Shown here in pieces: positions 10,901 to 18,964 of a stretch of DNA of 64,000 nucleotides. The number at the start of each line of letters is the position of its first letter. The stretch's first letter is position 1. The notes below the pieces were generated by a model. The model was not told the DNA's origin, searched no databases, and worked only from the letters and a program-made list of their open reading frames with translations. Source of the DNA: Enoplolaimus lenunculus (Eukaryota; Nematoda; Enoplea; Enoplida; Thoracostomopsidae). The stretch lies in the NCBI GenBank assembly GCA_030248215.1, contig JASANG010000607.1:1-64000 (forward strand), read 5' to 3'. A program made the position numbers and the translations under genes.

Positions 10901-12894
10901 TTGAAACGTCTGCAATTGTCAAGTTCTGACGATTTTCCTGTCTTGGAACGCAAAAAAATGGTCAAAAATGTTGGCCCATGTAAAGATCATGGGCGGAACG
11001 GTTTTCTGTGGGACTGCAATAGAGTAAGCTTAAGTTTTAGACTAATTTTTTTGCTTGGCTTAGGCTTAGGCTTAGCAATAAACTCATTCTTACGCTTAGG
11101 CTTAGGCTTAGGCTTAGAAATAAGCTTATAATACTGTTTCGCCCCTGTTCTTGACATTGGCCAAAATATTAAAGATCGCTAGCAGCGGTCGAGTTAAATT
11201 TTAGTTTTTCATTGCTTTAGTTTCCCTTAAAAACACATCAGAGACAATCAAAATTTCTACCTGAGCCAATTGACGGAGTGCAATAGTGCTGCCCCGAATT
11301 ACTCGCTGATCGTACATAATATTCCCATAAAACGGTTTCCTATAACCAAAATGGCCCATGTTACTTTCAGGGTCGTCCCGGTTTCTGGTGGGTCTGTAAA
11401 AGAGTAGGCTTAAATTCTAGACGACAATTTTTACTTAGGCTATAGGCTTTTAGGAATACGCTTTTGCAACGGTTAGGCTTAGGCTTAGGAATACGCTTTT
11501 GCAACGGTTAGACTTAGGCTTAGGAATACGCTTAATCTGCTGTTACGGCCCTAAAAGTAACATTGGCCAACAAAATATTCTAAAATGTTAAATAAAAACC
11601 TACACCAAACCTAAAAGTATAAAACTTTGAAACGAACCCGCAGCCAGAGGACGCCAGGGAGGCTACCAGTTTCCTTGAAAAATGTTTTGACCCCTGAATA
11701 ATATTTTACCTTACTTGTAACTCATCAAAATCCGTGGTGAGTCTCCTATGACAAATTTTTAGCCCACCCCCTGGCAAGGAGAGCTGGCGATGGGCCTGGT
11801 TTGAAGCGTTTCCAAGTAAAATTTGTTAATTTATGCTTGATAGTAAATTTTTCAATTACTGTGGCTCATGTATAGAACAGGGCCGGATCGTTTTCCGAAG
11901 GGGCTATAATAGAATCAGTTTAAGCTTTAGACTAATTTTTTTGCGTAGGCTTAGGCTTAGGCTTAGGCTTAGGCTTAGGCTTAGGCTTAGGCTTAGGCTT
12001 AGGCTTAGGCTTAGGCTTAGGCTTAGGCTTAGGCTTAGGCTTAGGCTTAGGCTTAGGCTTAGGCTTAGGCTTAGGCTTAGGAATATGCTTATACTACTGT
12101 TCCGGCCCAGTTCTATACATGGACCGTTATTACTGTTTTTAAGTATTTAAATCAATTTGTATTGTAAAGTAGAAACTTTAAGTTTAAACAACAAAAACCT
12201 ATTAAAATACGAATTTTTCGGCTGTTTGACAAAAAAGAAACAAATTTTACAAATTTACCATAATTTTTTGAAAATACTTTGCGAAATATACTTAATCATA
12301 GCTCCGGAAACTTTTAAATCATTACAAATTAGGAAAGTTGAAGCCAGTCACATGTTCCTAAATGTGTACGTAAATGCCAACAGAAACGAAATTATAATTT
12401 AGACGTTTTTGATGACAATAATATTGTGATTCTTTGTGATCAAATTTAAATTTTTGAAAAATTCTATTTTTGACAAATTCCCAACTGTGATATATTTTCA
12501 AATGTCTTACAAATGTGCGTTAAATAACTAAAGTTGTGGTATTTCTGTAACAGAAACGGACACTGATTTTTTACCGAATGAACGGAGAAGAATAGCCGGG
12601 TACACCTTGGTTAATAGTAAAATCAGCATTGCTAGATAACTTTGCGGACAATGTGACGTCATGTGACACCTTGTGATTACATCCATGCGACACTTGATTG
12701 GTTCAAAAATCAACTTTTTCAAAAATTCAAAATGACGTTTGTTTCTAAAAATCGTGTCCTGATTGGACGACTCAATATTAAAATGACATCACTTACTCGT
12801 CATCCGGATAGTTTCGATAGCTTCCATAGACAGAAGTCCGAGGATAACTGGCGTAAGTATAAAATTTTAATGGTCGATTTTCAATGGTTACCAT
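1956..12894 (-). CDS. RSPH3: Radial spoke head protein 3 homologue (divergent, about 9 coding exons)
   Basis: RSPH3/RSP3 is the axonemal radial-spoke scaffold in motile cilia; it binds RIIa and DPY-30 partners through amphipathic helices. Exons read: 12797-12894, 11261-11339, 10470-10643, 9290-9468, 8698-8811, 5869-6017, 4465-4514, 3805-3891, 1956-1990. The start ATG at 12894 follows an in-frame stop. Exons 1-2 give KFYTYASYPRT then YGNIMYDQRVIRGSTIAL, matching the family signature YGNIMYDRRVIRGNTYAL. Exons 5-6 join in phase to a charged helix and SFAYETVQSIIPSAM, the place of the DPY-30-binding helix (family AFAQRYLADLLPSVF). Exons 7-8 give EITHDFMPWL (family EIGFLPWL). Exon 9 is 11 codons and ends in TAG. 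The middle (exons 3-4) does not resemble the usual DVQTELYLEE/PPTPLFIP block. The exon 3/exon 4 junction is unresolved: exon 3 ends in phase 0 at CAG/GTTACT, while the best exon 4 acceptors (near 9468) need phase 1. The model is about 310-340 residues, shorter than the usual 390-560. Confidence 0.85.
2034..2222. mobile_element. Family C foldback MITE
   Basis: A nearly palindromic element with both halves of GAGTCAAATTCGACTC, CACAAACTGAGTC and AAAGCCTATTTC. It lies in RSPH3 intron 8 just beyond the last exon. Confidence 0.8.
2314..2715. mobile_element. Family H MITE (PIF/Harbinger-like), 3' end lost
   Basis: The left end TGCGTCATCCATTTTATCG follows TAA and matches the complete copy at 5378-5745. 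The body has repeated GGAAATTGA motifs. The matching right terminus is not seen. It lies in RSPH3 intron 8. Confidence 0.65.
3553..3755. mobile_element. Family A MITE (TTAGGC-bearing)
   Basis: It has CGGCCAATGTAAAGAACAGG at one end and CTGATCTTTACATGAGCC at the other. The 8-bp target duplication GGTTCAGG (3545-3552 and 3756-3763) is exact. It sits about 50 bp from RSPH3 exon 8. Confidence 0.92.
4612..4759. mobile_element. Family A MITE
   Basis: GGCTCATGTATAGAACAGG and CCTGTTCTATACATGGGC flank TTAGGC units. The exact 8-bp duplication is AAATACAC (4604-4611, 4760-4767). It lies in RSPH3 intron 6. Confidence 0.92.
5378..5745. mobile_element. Family H MITE, complete (PIF/Harbinger-like)
   Basis: The terminal repeats TGCGTCATCCATTTTATCGTG and CACGATAAATTGGATGACGCA are inverted. 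The flanks are TAA (5375-5377) and TAA (5746-5748), the 3-bp duplication typical of PIF/Harbinger. 368 bp, in RSPH3 intron 6, ending about 120 bp from exon 6. Confidence 0.88.
6136..6332. mobile_element. Family A MITE
   Basis: Flanks CCAGTTCC and CAAGTTCC give an 8-bp duplication with one mismatch. The ends are GGCCCATGTATAGAACA and CCTGTTCTATACATGG. The inside has CCTAAG hexamers. It lies in RSPH3 intron 5. Confidence 0.88.
6336..6545 (+). mobile_element. tRNA-derived SINE
   Basis: An A-box-like CAGCTGAGTGG and a B-box-like TGTTCAAATCC are about 40 bp apart, as in a tRNA head. The body has AATATTCATGTGAGAAAGGG, shared with the reverse-strand copy near 10150. It is not a functional tRNA: no cloverleaf closes. 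Confidence 0.6.
6725..6783. repeat. Short hairpin
   Basis: CCGGATATAAGAGA and TCTCTTATATCCGG are perfect inverted copies around a loop of about 30 bases. It lies in RSPH3 intron 5. Function unknown; it may be a remnant of a small MITE. Confidence 0.55.
7275..7445. mobile_element. Family G MITE
   Basis: GTCCGTAGCCAAAGGGG at one end and GGTGAGCTGGCTACG at the other. The inside has CAACCTTGCTTGTAA. At least seven further copies or fragments occur in the window, at about 11640, 21790, 26225, 30605, 32960, 39275 and 40245. Confidence 0.7.
8200..8555. repeat. Family U repeat (GACATATNTGTCT)
   Basis: AT-rich repeat with GACATATATGTCTGGAGTC and TGTCTTAATTTTCAGACA, shared with 25190-25540 and in part with about 49480-49620. 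It lies in RSPH3 intron 5. Confidence 0.5.
8893..9035. mobile_element. Family P MITE, degraded copy
   Basis: It contains CGACAATTCGTTGCTCGACAAC, like the better copies at 18192, 33598 and 48808, and a reversed GGGCGACAAGC at the far side. It lies in RSPH3 intron 4. Confidence 0.45.
9685..9850 (+). mobile_element. tRNA-like SINE fragment
   Basis: TGGTGCAGTGGTAGAGCGC is a good tRNA A-box/D-arm, followed about 40 bp on by a weak B-box (AGTTCCAAACC). No acceptor stem can be closed. It lies in RSPH3 intron 3. Confidence 0.5.
9826..10040. mobile_element. Family S MITE
   Basis: GTGTGTAGCACCTATC at one side and GATAGATGCTACACACATTTGAGAAT at the other are inverted. Related copies lie at about 26440-26640, 32190-32290, 46235-46420 and 48105-48345. 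Confidence 0.6.
10041..10290 (-). mobile_element. tRNA-derived SINE, minus strand
   Basis: Reading the minus strand, TAGCTAAGTGG (A-box) is followed by GGGGATCGAATCT (B-box), then a body with AATATTCACGTGAGAAAGGG matching the copy at 6336-6545. The segment just upstream, with a CTCCACAAGAC motif, recurs near 41660. Confidence 0.6.
10973..11162. mobile_element. Family A MITE
   Basis: Flanks AAAATGTT and AAAATATT (8 bp, one mismatch). It has GGCCCATGTAAAGATCA and CCTGTTCTTGACATTGGCC ends and three blocks of TTAGGC. It lies in RSPH3 intron 2. Confidence 0.9.
11353..11568. mobile_element. Family B MITE next to an RSPH3 splice acceptor
   Basis: Flanks ACCAAAAT and AACAAAAT (8 bp, one mismatch). 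The ends are GGCCCATGTTACTTTCAGG and AAAAGTAACATTGGCC. The element starts 13 bp upstream of RSPH3 exon 2, whose acceptor is TTATAG at 11340-11345. Confidence 0.9.
11640..11800. mobile_element. Family G MITE
   Basis: GCAGCCAGAGGACGCCAGG at one end and AAGGAGAGCTGGCGATGGGCC at the other, with CCTTACTTGTAACTCA inside, match the other G copies. It lies in RSPH3 intron 1. Confidence 0.6.
11863..12128. mobile_element. Family A MITE with expanded TTAGGC array
   Basis: Flanks ATTACTGT are exact (11855-11862 and 12129-12136). The ends GGCTCATGTATAGAACAGG and CCCAGTTCTATACATGG are typical. The interior is a near-perfect run of TTAGGC from 11946 to 12081. It lies in RSPH3 intron 1. Confidence 0.92.
11946..12081 (+). 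repeat. (TTAGGC)n tandem array, about 22 units
   Basis: An uninterrupted 6-bp repeat of about 136 bp within a family A MITE; other copies carry one to four units per block. TTAGGC is the nematode telomere unit, but here it is clearly internal to a transposon. Confidence 0.95.
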
Positions 12895-13467
12895 GTCAAC
12901 CAATCGCTGTTAAGCTTTTGAAAAATAAAATTTGAACGAAATCAAACCAAACGCTATTTTTAGGTTTGATTCAAAGTTTTCCTATAAAAATTATTAAACT
13001 TTTTTGGCCCGAATACAAGAAACCACACAGGCGTTTTGATAATATTGGCCCTGTCTGCTGGTTGCTATCCTGCTGTGAACAGCGAAAACCTTTCAGCATA
13101 ATGCCGGTAAAAATTTGGCCCTTAGAAACATGCTGGTTTTGAAGGAAAATTAGACTCGGTTGCTAGCCAACGAGATAAGCAATCTTTGGTCAGAGGTTCA
13201 CGTTATAACTGAGGCAGCTTGAAACATGTTTTGCTACTGTTATCTGTCGTCAAGATGAATTTTTGTGATCTGGGTATGCCGATAAAATGTGAGTGTCACA
13301 AGATGGTGGCTTATACAACAAGAAGTTCCCTACTCCTTAACGTCTACCACCGCATCCAGAGAAAAAAGCGTGTTTCTGCGAAATGGATAGCACTCGTGCT
13401 AAAAAATTATAAATCCAAATCCACTTAGTAGAAGATTGAGCGTCTCGGTGGGACGTCCAACCTGGTA

Positions 13468-13688
13468 CACTTAAAAAATTGTTAGCCAAATTGACTCTCT
13501 CCGAAATAGGCTTTTGAGGACTACACAAAAAAGTCAAATTCACCTACGCCAGAGTCAAATTCGACTCCACTGAGCGAGTCGGGTGAGTCACACGTTTGAC
13601 TCTCGCGGAGTCGAATTTGACTCAGTTTGTGTAGTCCGGAAAAGCCTATTTCGAAAAGAGTCAATTTAACTCATCATTTTTTGAAGTG
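13468..13688. mobile_element. Family C foldback MITE, TA duplication
   Basis: TA flanks at 13466-13467 and 13689-13690. The halves carry CTACACAAAAAAGTCAAATT and AATTTGACTCAGTTTGTGTAG. 221 bp. It lies between RSPH3 and the GPCR. Confidence 0.88.
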
Positions 13689-13913
13689 TACAAATTACTG
13701 TCTTCTTGTTGAAAGCTGCAAAACAACGGTACGCGGACATCTTTCAAGTCAATTTATTTTTACAATATAAACATAACTGCTGATTATAATTCTGTAGAGA
13801 ATCAAACAATACAAGTCTTTATCTCAAGTCCAAGCCTGAACCTAAATATCAAATTAATACTTTACGTTTAGTTGGACACCACTAATAACTTTTTGAGCGC
13901 GTTGTATCAAGCC

Positions 13914-14097
13914 GGCCAATGTTACTTTTAGGACCGTAAAACAGTAGATAAAGCGTATTCCTAAGCCGAAGCCTAAGCCTTGCAAAAGTGCATTCTTATG
14001 CCGAAGTCTAAACCTAAGCAAAAATGTAATCCAGAATCTAAACCTACTCTTTTATATACCCACCAGAAACCTGGACGTCCTTAAAAGTACATGGATC
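13914..14097. mobile_element. Family B MITE
   Basis: Flanks ATCAAGCC and ATCAAGCG (8 bp, one mismatch). The ends are GGCCAATGTTACTTTTAGG and TTAAAAGTACATGG. It holds CCTAAGCC hexamers. Confidence 0.88.
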
Positions 14098-14106
14098 ATC
14101 AAGCGG

Positions 14107-14470
14107 ATGCACAGAATGCCTCAAAATTTTGCATCAATTCTATTATTTTTCGTCATATTATCGAACGACTTGCATCATATCTGTAATGAAAAATTTCGCG
14201 ATTTACGTGATTTACTTAAAACTAATTTTGAGTATAAAAATAACAGAATTTCCGATATTTCTCTAACGGTAATTGAAATTGAAAAACAATTTTTTTGCAA
14301 TATTTTTGTTTAGCACATACCACCAGCTTACATATCGGCCTTCAAACAAGTAAGTTTTGCAACAAATAAAGGATATTAATTTGCGCACGAAACCTCAGAC
14401 TGAAAGCGAACGCGAAAAATGTGTCAAATTTAACAATACGACATTCGTGAAATATGGGCCAGTTTCTACG
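14107..14470 (+). CDS. Candidate plus-strand gene start with two tiny introns, cut by a MITE
   Basis: Three pieces join in phase 0 on the plus strand: 14107-14268, 14314-14349 and 14399 to about 14470. The gaps are a 45-nt intron (GTAATT...TTTTTGTTTAG) and a 49-nt intron (GTAAGT...CCTCAG). The peptide begins MHRMPQNFASILLFFVILSN, a possible signal peptide, then reads HIPPAYISAFKQ and TESEREKCVKFNNTTFVKYG. Reading then runs into an H-family MITE end at about 14475. The regular splice signals and phase are what support it. No family is recognised, and it may be a decayed gene or chance in AT-rich DNA. Confidence 0.33.
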
Positions 14471-14474
14471 GTTA

Positions 14475-14560
14475 TGCATCATCCAGTTTATCTTGCGCCC
14501 GCTGTGTGGAAATCTGCAACGCCAATTTCCAACTGCAGTTTTGAAAAATCATAGCAGTTG
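14475..14560. mobile_element. Family H MITE end fragment
   Basis: TGCATCATCCAGTTTATC after TTA, then GCCCGCTGTGTGGAAA, matches the left end of the copies at 2314 and 5378. The rest is not recognisable. Confidence 0.5.
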
Positions 14561-14797
14561 AAAACTGCTGATTTCAAAATTGCTCATATGGCATTAAAAT
14601 GAGTTATTTTTTGTAATTTTTATAGAAATACTTTAGCAAAACTTAGAACTATGATTTAAGCGTTATAGAATATAAAATACGTGAAAATTAGTTCATGCTT
14701 GCATGTGAACAACCTTGTAAATTTGGATTAACTGGTTAGTTTTTGCTGGTTTAGCATCAAATCTATCGAAATAAACTTGACTTTAGTTTGAAACCAG

Positions 14798-14960
14798 AGT
14801 GAAAAACAATAGAAACGACGATGCGGCAAAAAAATATTTTAAAATGATGTTGAATTTGCTAATTTTAACGACAGATCACCCAGCCTGTTTGGTGGAAAGT
14901 ATTCCTTTGGGGCAGCGTTTCAACAAATATGGACAATTTAAAATACGTGGAACATCTATA
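14798..14960 (+). CDS. Candidate plus-strand exon ending at a MITE-supplied splice donor
   Basis: After a possible acceptor (AAACCAG) the plus strand is open through TTDHPACLVESIPLGQRF and FNKYGQFKIRG up to the start of a C-family MITE at 14961. The MITE's own ATG/GTGAGT is a good 5' splice site. It could belong with the exon-like pieces at 14107-14470, from which it is separated by an H-family MITE. No homology is recognised; tentative. Confidence 0.25.
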
Positions 14961-15166
14961 CTGCAAAACATGGTGAGTCAAATTGACTCTCTCCGAAATA
15001 GGCTCTACGGGACTACGCAACCTGAGTCAAATTCGACTCAGTCATAATCAAATTTGACTCACTGAGGCGCACGTTTTACTCTGGCGGAGTCGAATTTGAC
15101 TCAGTTTGCATAGTCACACAGAGCCTATTTCGGAGAGAGTCACTTTGATTCACCATTTTTGCAGCG
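14961..15166. mobile_element. Family C foldback MITE, complete
   Basis: TA flanks at 14959-14960 and 15167-15168. It starts CTGCAAAACATGGTGAGTC and ends in the inverse. 206 bp. The start carries a consensus-like splice donor (ATG/GTGAGT). Confidence 0.9.
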
Positions 15167-15214
15167 TAGTTATAATAATGATATATGAAGCACATGGGTC
15201 AAACCTTTAACCCG

Positions 15215-15312
15215 TGACTCTTCGTCGACTCCGCCAGAGTCAAAGGTGCGATTCAGTGTAGTCCCTAAAAGCCTATTTCGAAGATAGTCAATTTGACTCA
15301 TCATTTTTTGCA
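15215..15312. mobile_element. Family C half element
   Basis: Only the second half is present (GACTCCGCCAGAGTCAAAGG through GACTCATCATTTTTTGCAGTA), 50 bp after a complete copy. Confidence 0.65.
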
Positions 15313-15534
15313 GTATACTGGAATGCTGTGTAAGAAATCATTGAACCATACAACTCTTATAATTTAATTTTAAAAAATGTTCCACACCCAAAGTATCGGA
15401 ATCTGAGGTTAAAATTTTGGCAGACAACTTTTACAACAAATCGACTCCTTTGAGGGTACAGCGATGGTTAAATAGAAAATTTTGAATCCATTTATAGATA
15501 ACAGACAGACCGGATTTCCGTGACAATTCTATTG

Positions 15535-15665
15535 TGTAAGCGTAAGCTTTGGATGAATTTTTCGGCTTAGGCTTAGGGTTGAGCCTAGTCTTAAAAACTG
15601 GTCAATCCTTTCGCTTGGGCTTAGGGGTAGGCTTACGATATTGCTTATAATACTGTTACAACCAT
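15535..15665. mobile_element. Family A-like remnant
   Basis: GTAAGCGTAAGCTTTGGATG, GCTTAGGCTTAGGG and GCTTATAATACTGTTACAACC resemble the interior and right end of families A/B. Both termini are eroded. Confidence 0.5.
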
Positions 15666-15939
15666 GACGATCGCCAAAATTTATTAGCAATTTCAGATCA
15701 CATGCTTCCATCGTCAATTTTGCACGAAATTATCTTCTGTTATTTCTCCCTTTATTTCTGTTTCTCGCATTGTATTCGCGTCATTCTCTTTGTCTCGTTC
15801 TATCATCATTATGTCATTACTTTTCGCTCATTCTATTTTTATTCTTTTTGTTTCTTTTCTTTCTTCTTGCTATCCATCTTACTCTGTTTGTTTTATTTTT
15901 TCTTCTTGCTCGTTGTGTTTTTTCTGTCGTTTGCTTATT

Positions 15940-18939
15940 TCATCCGATACTATTGAGCGGTGTAGACAACGTTTGACGCACGTCAGTGTTGCTAATTTGT
16001 CTCGAACATCGTTGTTGTTCTTCTTCATTGATGATGCGTTCCTCGCTGTACCATATATTGTTTCCTGTTGCTGAAACCGTTTTCGGACATTCGCTTGTTG
16101 CAGATCCAGTGGTTGTTTTAATTGGTGTTGCAGTTGCAGTTGCAGTTGTAGTTGCAATCGTTGTTGCAGTTGAAATTGTTGCTGGAGTTGCAGTTGCTGT
16201 TGTTGCAGATGTTACTGCCAATGCAGTTACTGCAGTTACAACTGTTGCCGCTGTTGCAGATGTTGTTGCAGTTGCTGCTGTTGCAGTTGCTGCTGTTGCA
16301 GTTGCTGCTGTTGCAGTTGCTGCTGTTGCAGTTGCTGCTGTTGCAGTTGCTGCTGTTGCAGTTGCTGCTGTTGCAGTTGCTGCTGTTGCAGTTGCTGCTG
16401 TTGCAGTTGCTGCTGTTGCAGTTGTAGGCAGCAATGTTTCCAGTTGTTCCTGTTGAATAGCAGCATGGTCGGCGTGTTCGTCATGTTGATACTCAACACA
16501 GCGTTCGCTGCTGTCACGAGAAATTGCATCACCCCGGAAACGCTTAACAGCCATAGCTATATCACCTTGGTGTGATTTAGGGGTACTCGTTGCATTTTCG
16601 CTAATACTACGATGAGGTTGACTTGTAGACGCAGTGCTAGTCACATAGCGATAAGATTGAACTGTCGCTGGCGAAAACCGTGACAGTTTTTTCGACGCAA
16701 ACATGGCTTTCACCGTCCAACGCCTTTGATGCTGCGCGCCGTTGAGTTGCTGACTCGTTGACTTAATTTGAACTCGAGCAAAAAACCCGTCGCCAATTTC
16801 GACAACATTCACTTGTGGCGACAACATTGAGCCAGCGCACGTTCCTCCCAGCGGATCGCGAACGAATTGAGAGTTGCCGTTACCCCGTAACGCGACTGAA
16901 ATCCCATAATCGTCGTGTATACCTCGGAGTCGGTTACAGAACAGTTGACGAAACTTAGTCGAACAGGCTAAATACAACAGAAACGTTATTGAAGCATTGA
17001 CAACGCTGAGAAAGTTGACAAAATCGTGGACGCTACAGAGCAACGGCCACTTTCGTGTCAGCGACGATCCATAAATCCCAGCGATGATAAACATTATACT
17101 CTGAGGTGTTTCCATGGTCAGCTGAGCCAGTGTCGTCACTACGGTGATACGATTGAGGCATCGTTTCCGTTCGCCATTAACGATTCGTTGATTGACGTGA
17201 AATTCATACCATAATGCACCGGTTAGTATTAGCATTAGCAATGCTGGTAATAATAACATAGCTAGCGTATTTAACCAATGATATATCGCTTCGTATGCGT
17301 GATAAACATGGTCATTACGAATTTTAAGGGTATGTATAATTTCAGTGGAGTATGGCTGTTTTGTGGGGCTCATGGTGACACTAGGATCTGACGGGGAGAC
17401 TTGAGCTGGGGGTCGGCAAATCGTCTCACGTTTGACGTAGCGAGTGATGGGGTACACCATATGGAGCAAGCCGGATATTGAGAATATACTAAACATTGTC
17501 GCGTAAACCCGTCGAGTTGAAAACCACGATTTGGCTGTGTACGGATATGCGACGTAAATGTAGCGTTCGAACGTTGTTAGCACTGTGATCCTTAAATCAG
17601 TTTAGTCCAACAATATCCCGCGTACACCAGGTAACTTTTTAAAATGTACGGTCAGGTCCGTAATGGATCCAGCAATTTCTGACGAAATGCGTCCACAATA
17701 TATTTTGAAAAACATTGGGAGCGAAGCGAGCGAGAAACCAGACGTAATTTTCGTAGCACAAAACGGAAAAATTGCATGGCACGGAGGGACATTAACATAT
17801 AATCATGAAAACTACAATGTTGACAAAGCACCCCCAGGACAAGCAGCCTACCTCGTCAAACGTTACCTGGTGTACGCATGATACTATAGAAGTTCCACAA
17901 ATGGAATTGAATATCCTGATTAAAATCTAGGTAAACACTACTCAAGTGAACTGTATTCAGAAGACGTAGAGGGGAACTCAACACCCCACCGAGACCATAT
18001 TCGGCCCATCAATTCCCCCTCTAGATTTCAACTTTCAGTTCGAATTGAAAATCATGTGAAAATTCCGGATGTTTCTTCTGAAAATTTGGGCACAACATAC
18101 CAATTCCTGACATTTATGATTTGGCTTCAAAGGTGCGACGGATTCTACTATGCTGACCGTTTAAAATTTAACCACGTGTCTTGGCTATAAACCAACAATT
18201 AGTCGCCCGACAACTTGTCGCCTAACAGTGTCCTAAAACCTATAAATAAATCTAAGCCTAATCCTAGTCGTAACTCATAAGCCTCAGCATAACGATGACT
18301 GACGGATTGTCAAGTTGATGAAATTTCCAATTACAAGTTGTCGGCCGACGAGTTGTCGGGCAACGAATTGTCCTGATGCAATTAAGCATATTTTTGAACT
18401 TGAATCAGTCATCTTAAATATAGATTTTGAAATGAACACATACCACAGTTGGCTTGTTTGAAAACCTACTACTGATATAATAGTTGCCACTCACGGTAGA
18501 AATCGACAATACAGCGTCTACCGATGAACTCTCACAGCGTTGAAACCGCTTACCAAGCAGCTGAAGATCCGAACAAATTCGCCGCGAACAGCGACCAAAC
18601 CCACGTTCGATAGTGGAACTCGCGGACTCCTGCGCATCGTCTCACTCCTGGAAGGATCACAATGTACGTTGGGATGCAACAAACAACGAACGCTGAGTTT
18701 AAAATCGCTTTTGATGTTAAAAGTTTCACCGTTATTGAACGACGTAAATAACTCGCGTTATAAACAGCAACGTTAGCCCCGTTACAAACGATACAAATAA
18801 CAAATAAACAAACAAATCCGTAGCCGAGTAACCACAGTTGAAGAACGGATTGAGGACAGAGCGTAGACGCGCTGGCAACGCTGCTGTGATGTTGGCATTG
18901 AGATGTTGACGTTGAATTGTTCACGACCGAAGAGGTATT
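15940..18939 (-). CDS. Class A neuropeptide GPCR, FMRFamide-receptor-like, with very long repetitive C-tail
   Basis: Two exons, 18554-18939 and 15940-17590, are joined by a GT-AG intron that restores a split Trp codon (TG/G) inside TM3. The joined part is 678 residues. The N-terminus has NxS/T sites. Approximate segments: TM1 35-60 (ICIVCNGANVAVYN), TM2 71-96, TM3 113-136 ending in ERY (137-139), TM4 157-177, TM5 234-256, TM6 277-303, TM7 316-338 with NASITFLLY in place of NPxxY, then KFRQLF of helix 8. The ERY motif, the NxSxxFLLY TM7 end and KFRQLF are typical of FMRFamide-type receptors; the ligand cannot be told from sequence. Odd points: no Cys at the usual TM3 position, with a Cys about a dozen residues earlier; Asn where TM2 normally has Asp; and a tail of about 330 residues with ten 5-residue ATAAT units. 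The 18939 acceptor (polypyrimidine then AAG) begins in phase 0 with no Met, so a start exon lies upstream. The gene is clear, the subfamily probable. Confidence 0.85.
16271..16420 (-). repeat. Coding minisatellite: ten 15-bp units in the GPCR tail
   Basis: Ten tandem copies of GTTGCTGCTGTTGCA (plus strand) encode ATAAT-type pentapeptides on the minus strand, about residues 519-569 of the receptor part. Degenerate Ala/Thr-rich sequence continues on both sides. Confidence 0.95.
17620..17877. mobile_element. Small element with 16-bp perfect terminal inverted repeats in the GPCR intron
   Basis: GCGTACACCAGGTAAC at 17620-17635 and its exact inverse at 17862-17877. The inside has GAGCGAAGCGAGCGAG, a motif also found near 4090, 7100, 19765, 35600 and 45650. 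It starts 30 bp upstream of the acceptor of the last GPCR exon (17591). Confidence 0.75.
18192..18377. mobile_element. Family P MITE, intact-looking
   Basis: AGTCGCCCGACAACTTGTCG at one end and GAGTTGTCGGGCAACGAATTG at the other. The middle has CTAAGCCTAA hexamers like families A/B. It lies in the GPCR intron. Confidence 0.8.
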
Positions 18940-18964
18940 CTTAAAAAAAGCTTTCAATATATAT

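Noticed and set aside
11946-12081. A true telomere or nematode origin suggested by TTAGGC
   Set aside because: The array is bounded by MITE ends and target duplications, and the presence of RSPH3 argues against a nematode, a group that lacks motile cilia.
11946-12081. CRISPR-like array
   Set aside because: Contiguous 6-bp tandem repeat with no spacers, in a eukaryotic intron.
11833-12150. 105-codon ORF with Leu-Arg repeats
   Set aside because: It is the TTAGGC array translated in one frame inside a MITE; the same LRLRLR/LGLGLG pattern appears in many other A/B copies.
15879-16532. Poly-Gln, poly-Leu and poly-Val/Ala ORFs in other frames
   Set aside because: They are alternative readings of the 15-bp minisatellite and flanks; only the minus-strand frame continuing the GPCR is supported.
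17663-17881. 72-codon plus-strand ORF in the GPCR intron
   Set aside because: It lies almost wholly within the small element at 17620-17877, bounded by 16-bp inverted repeats.
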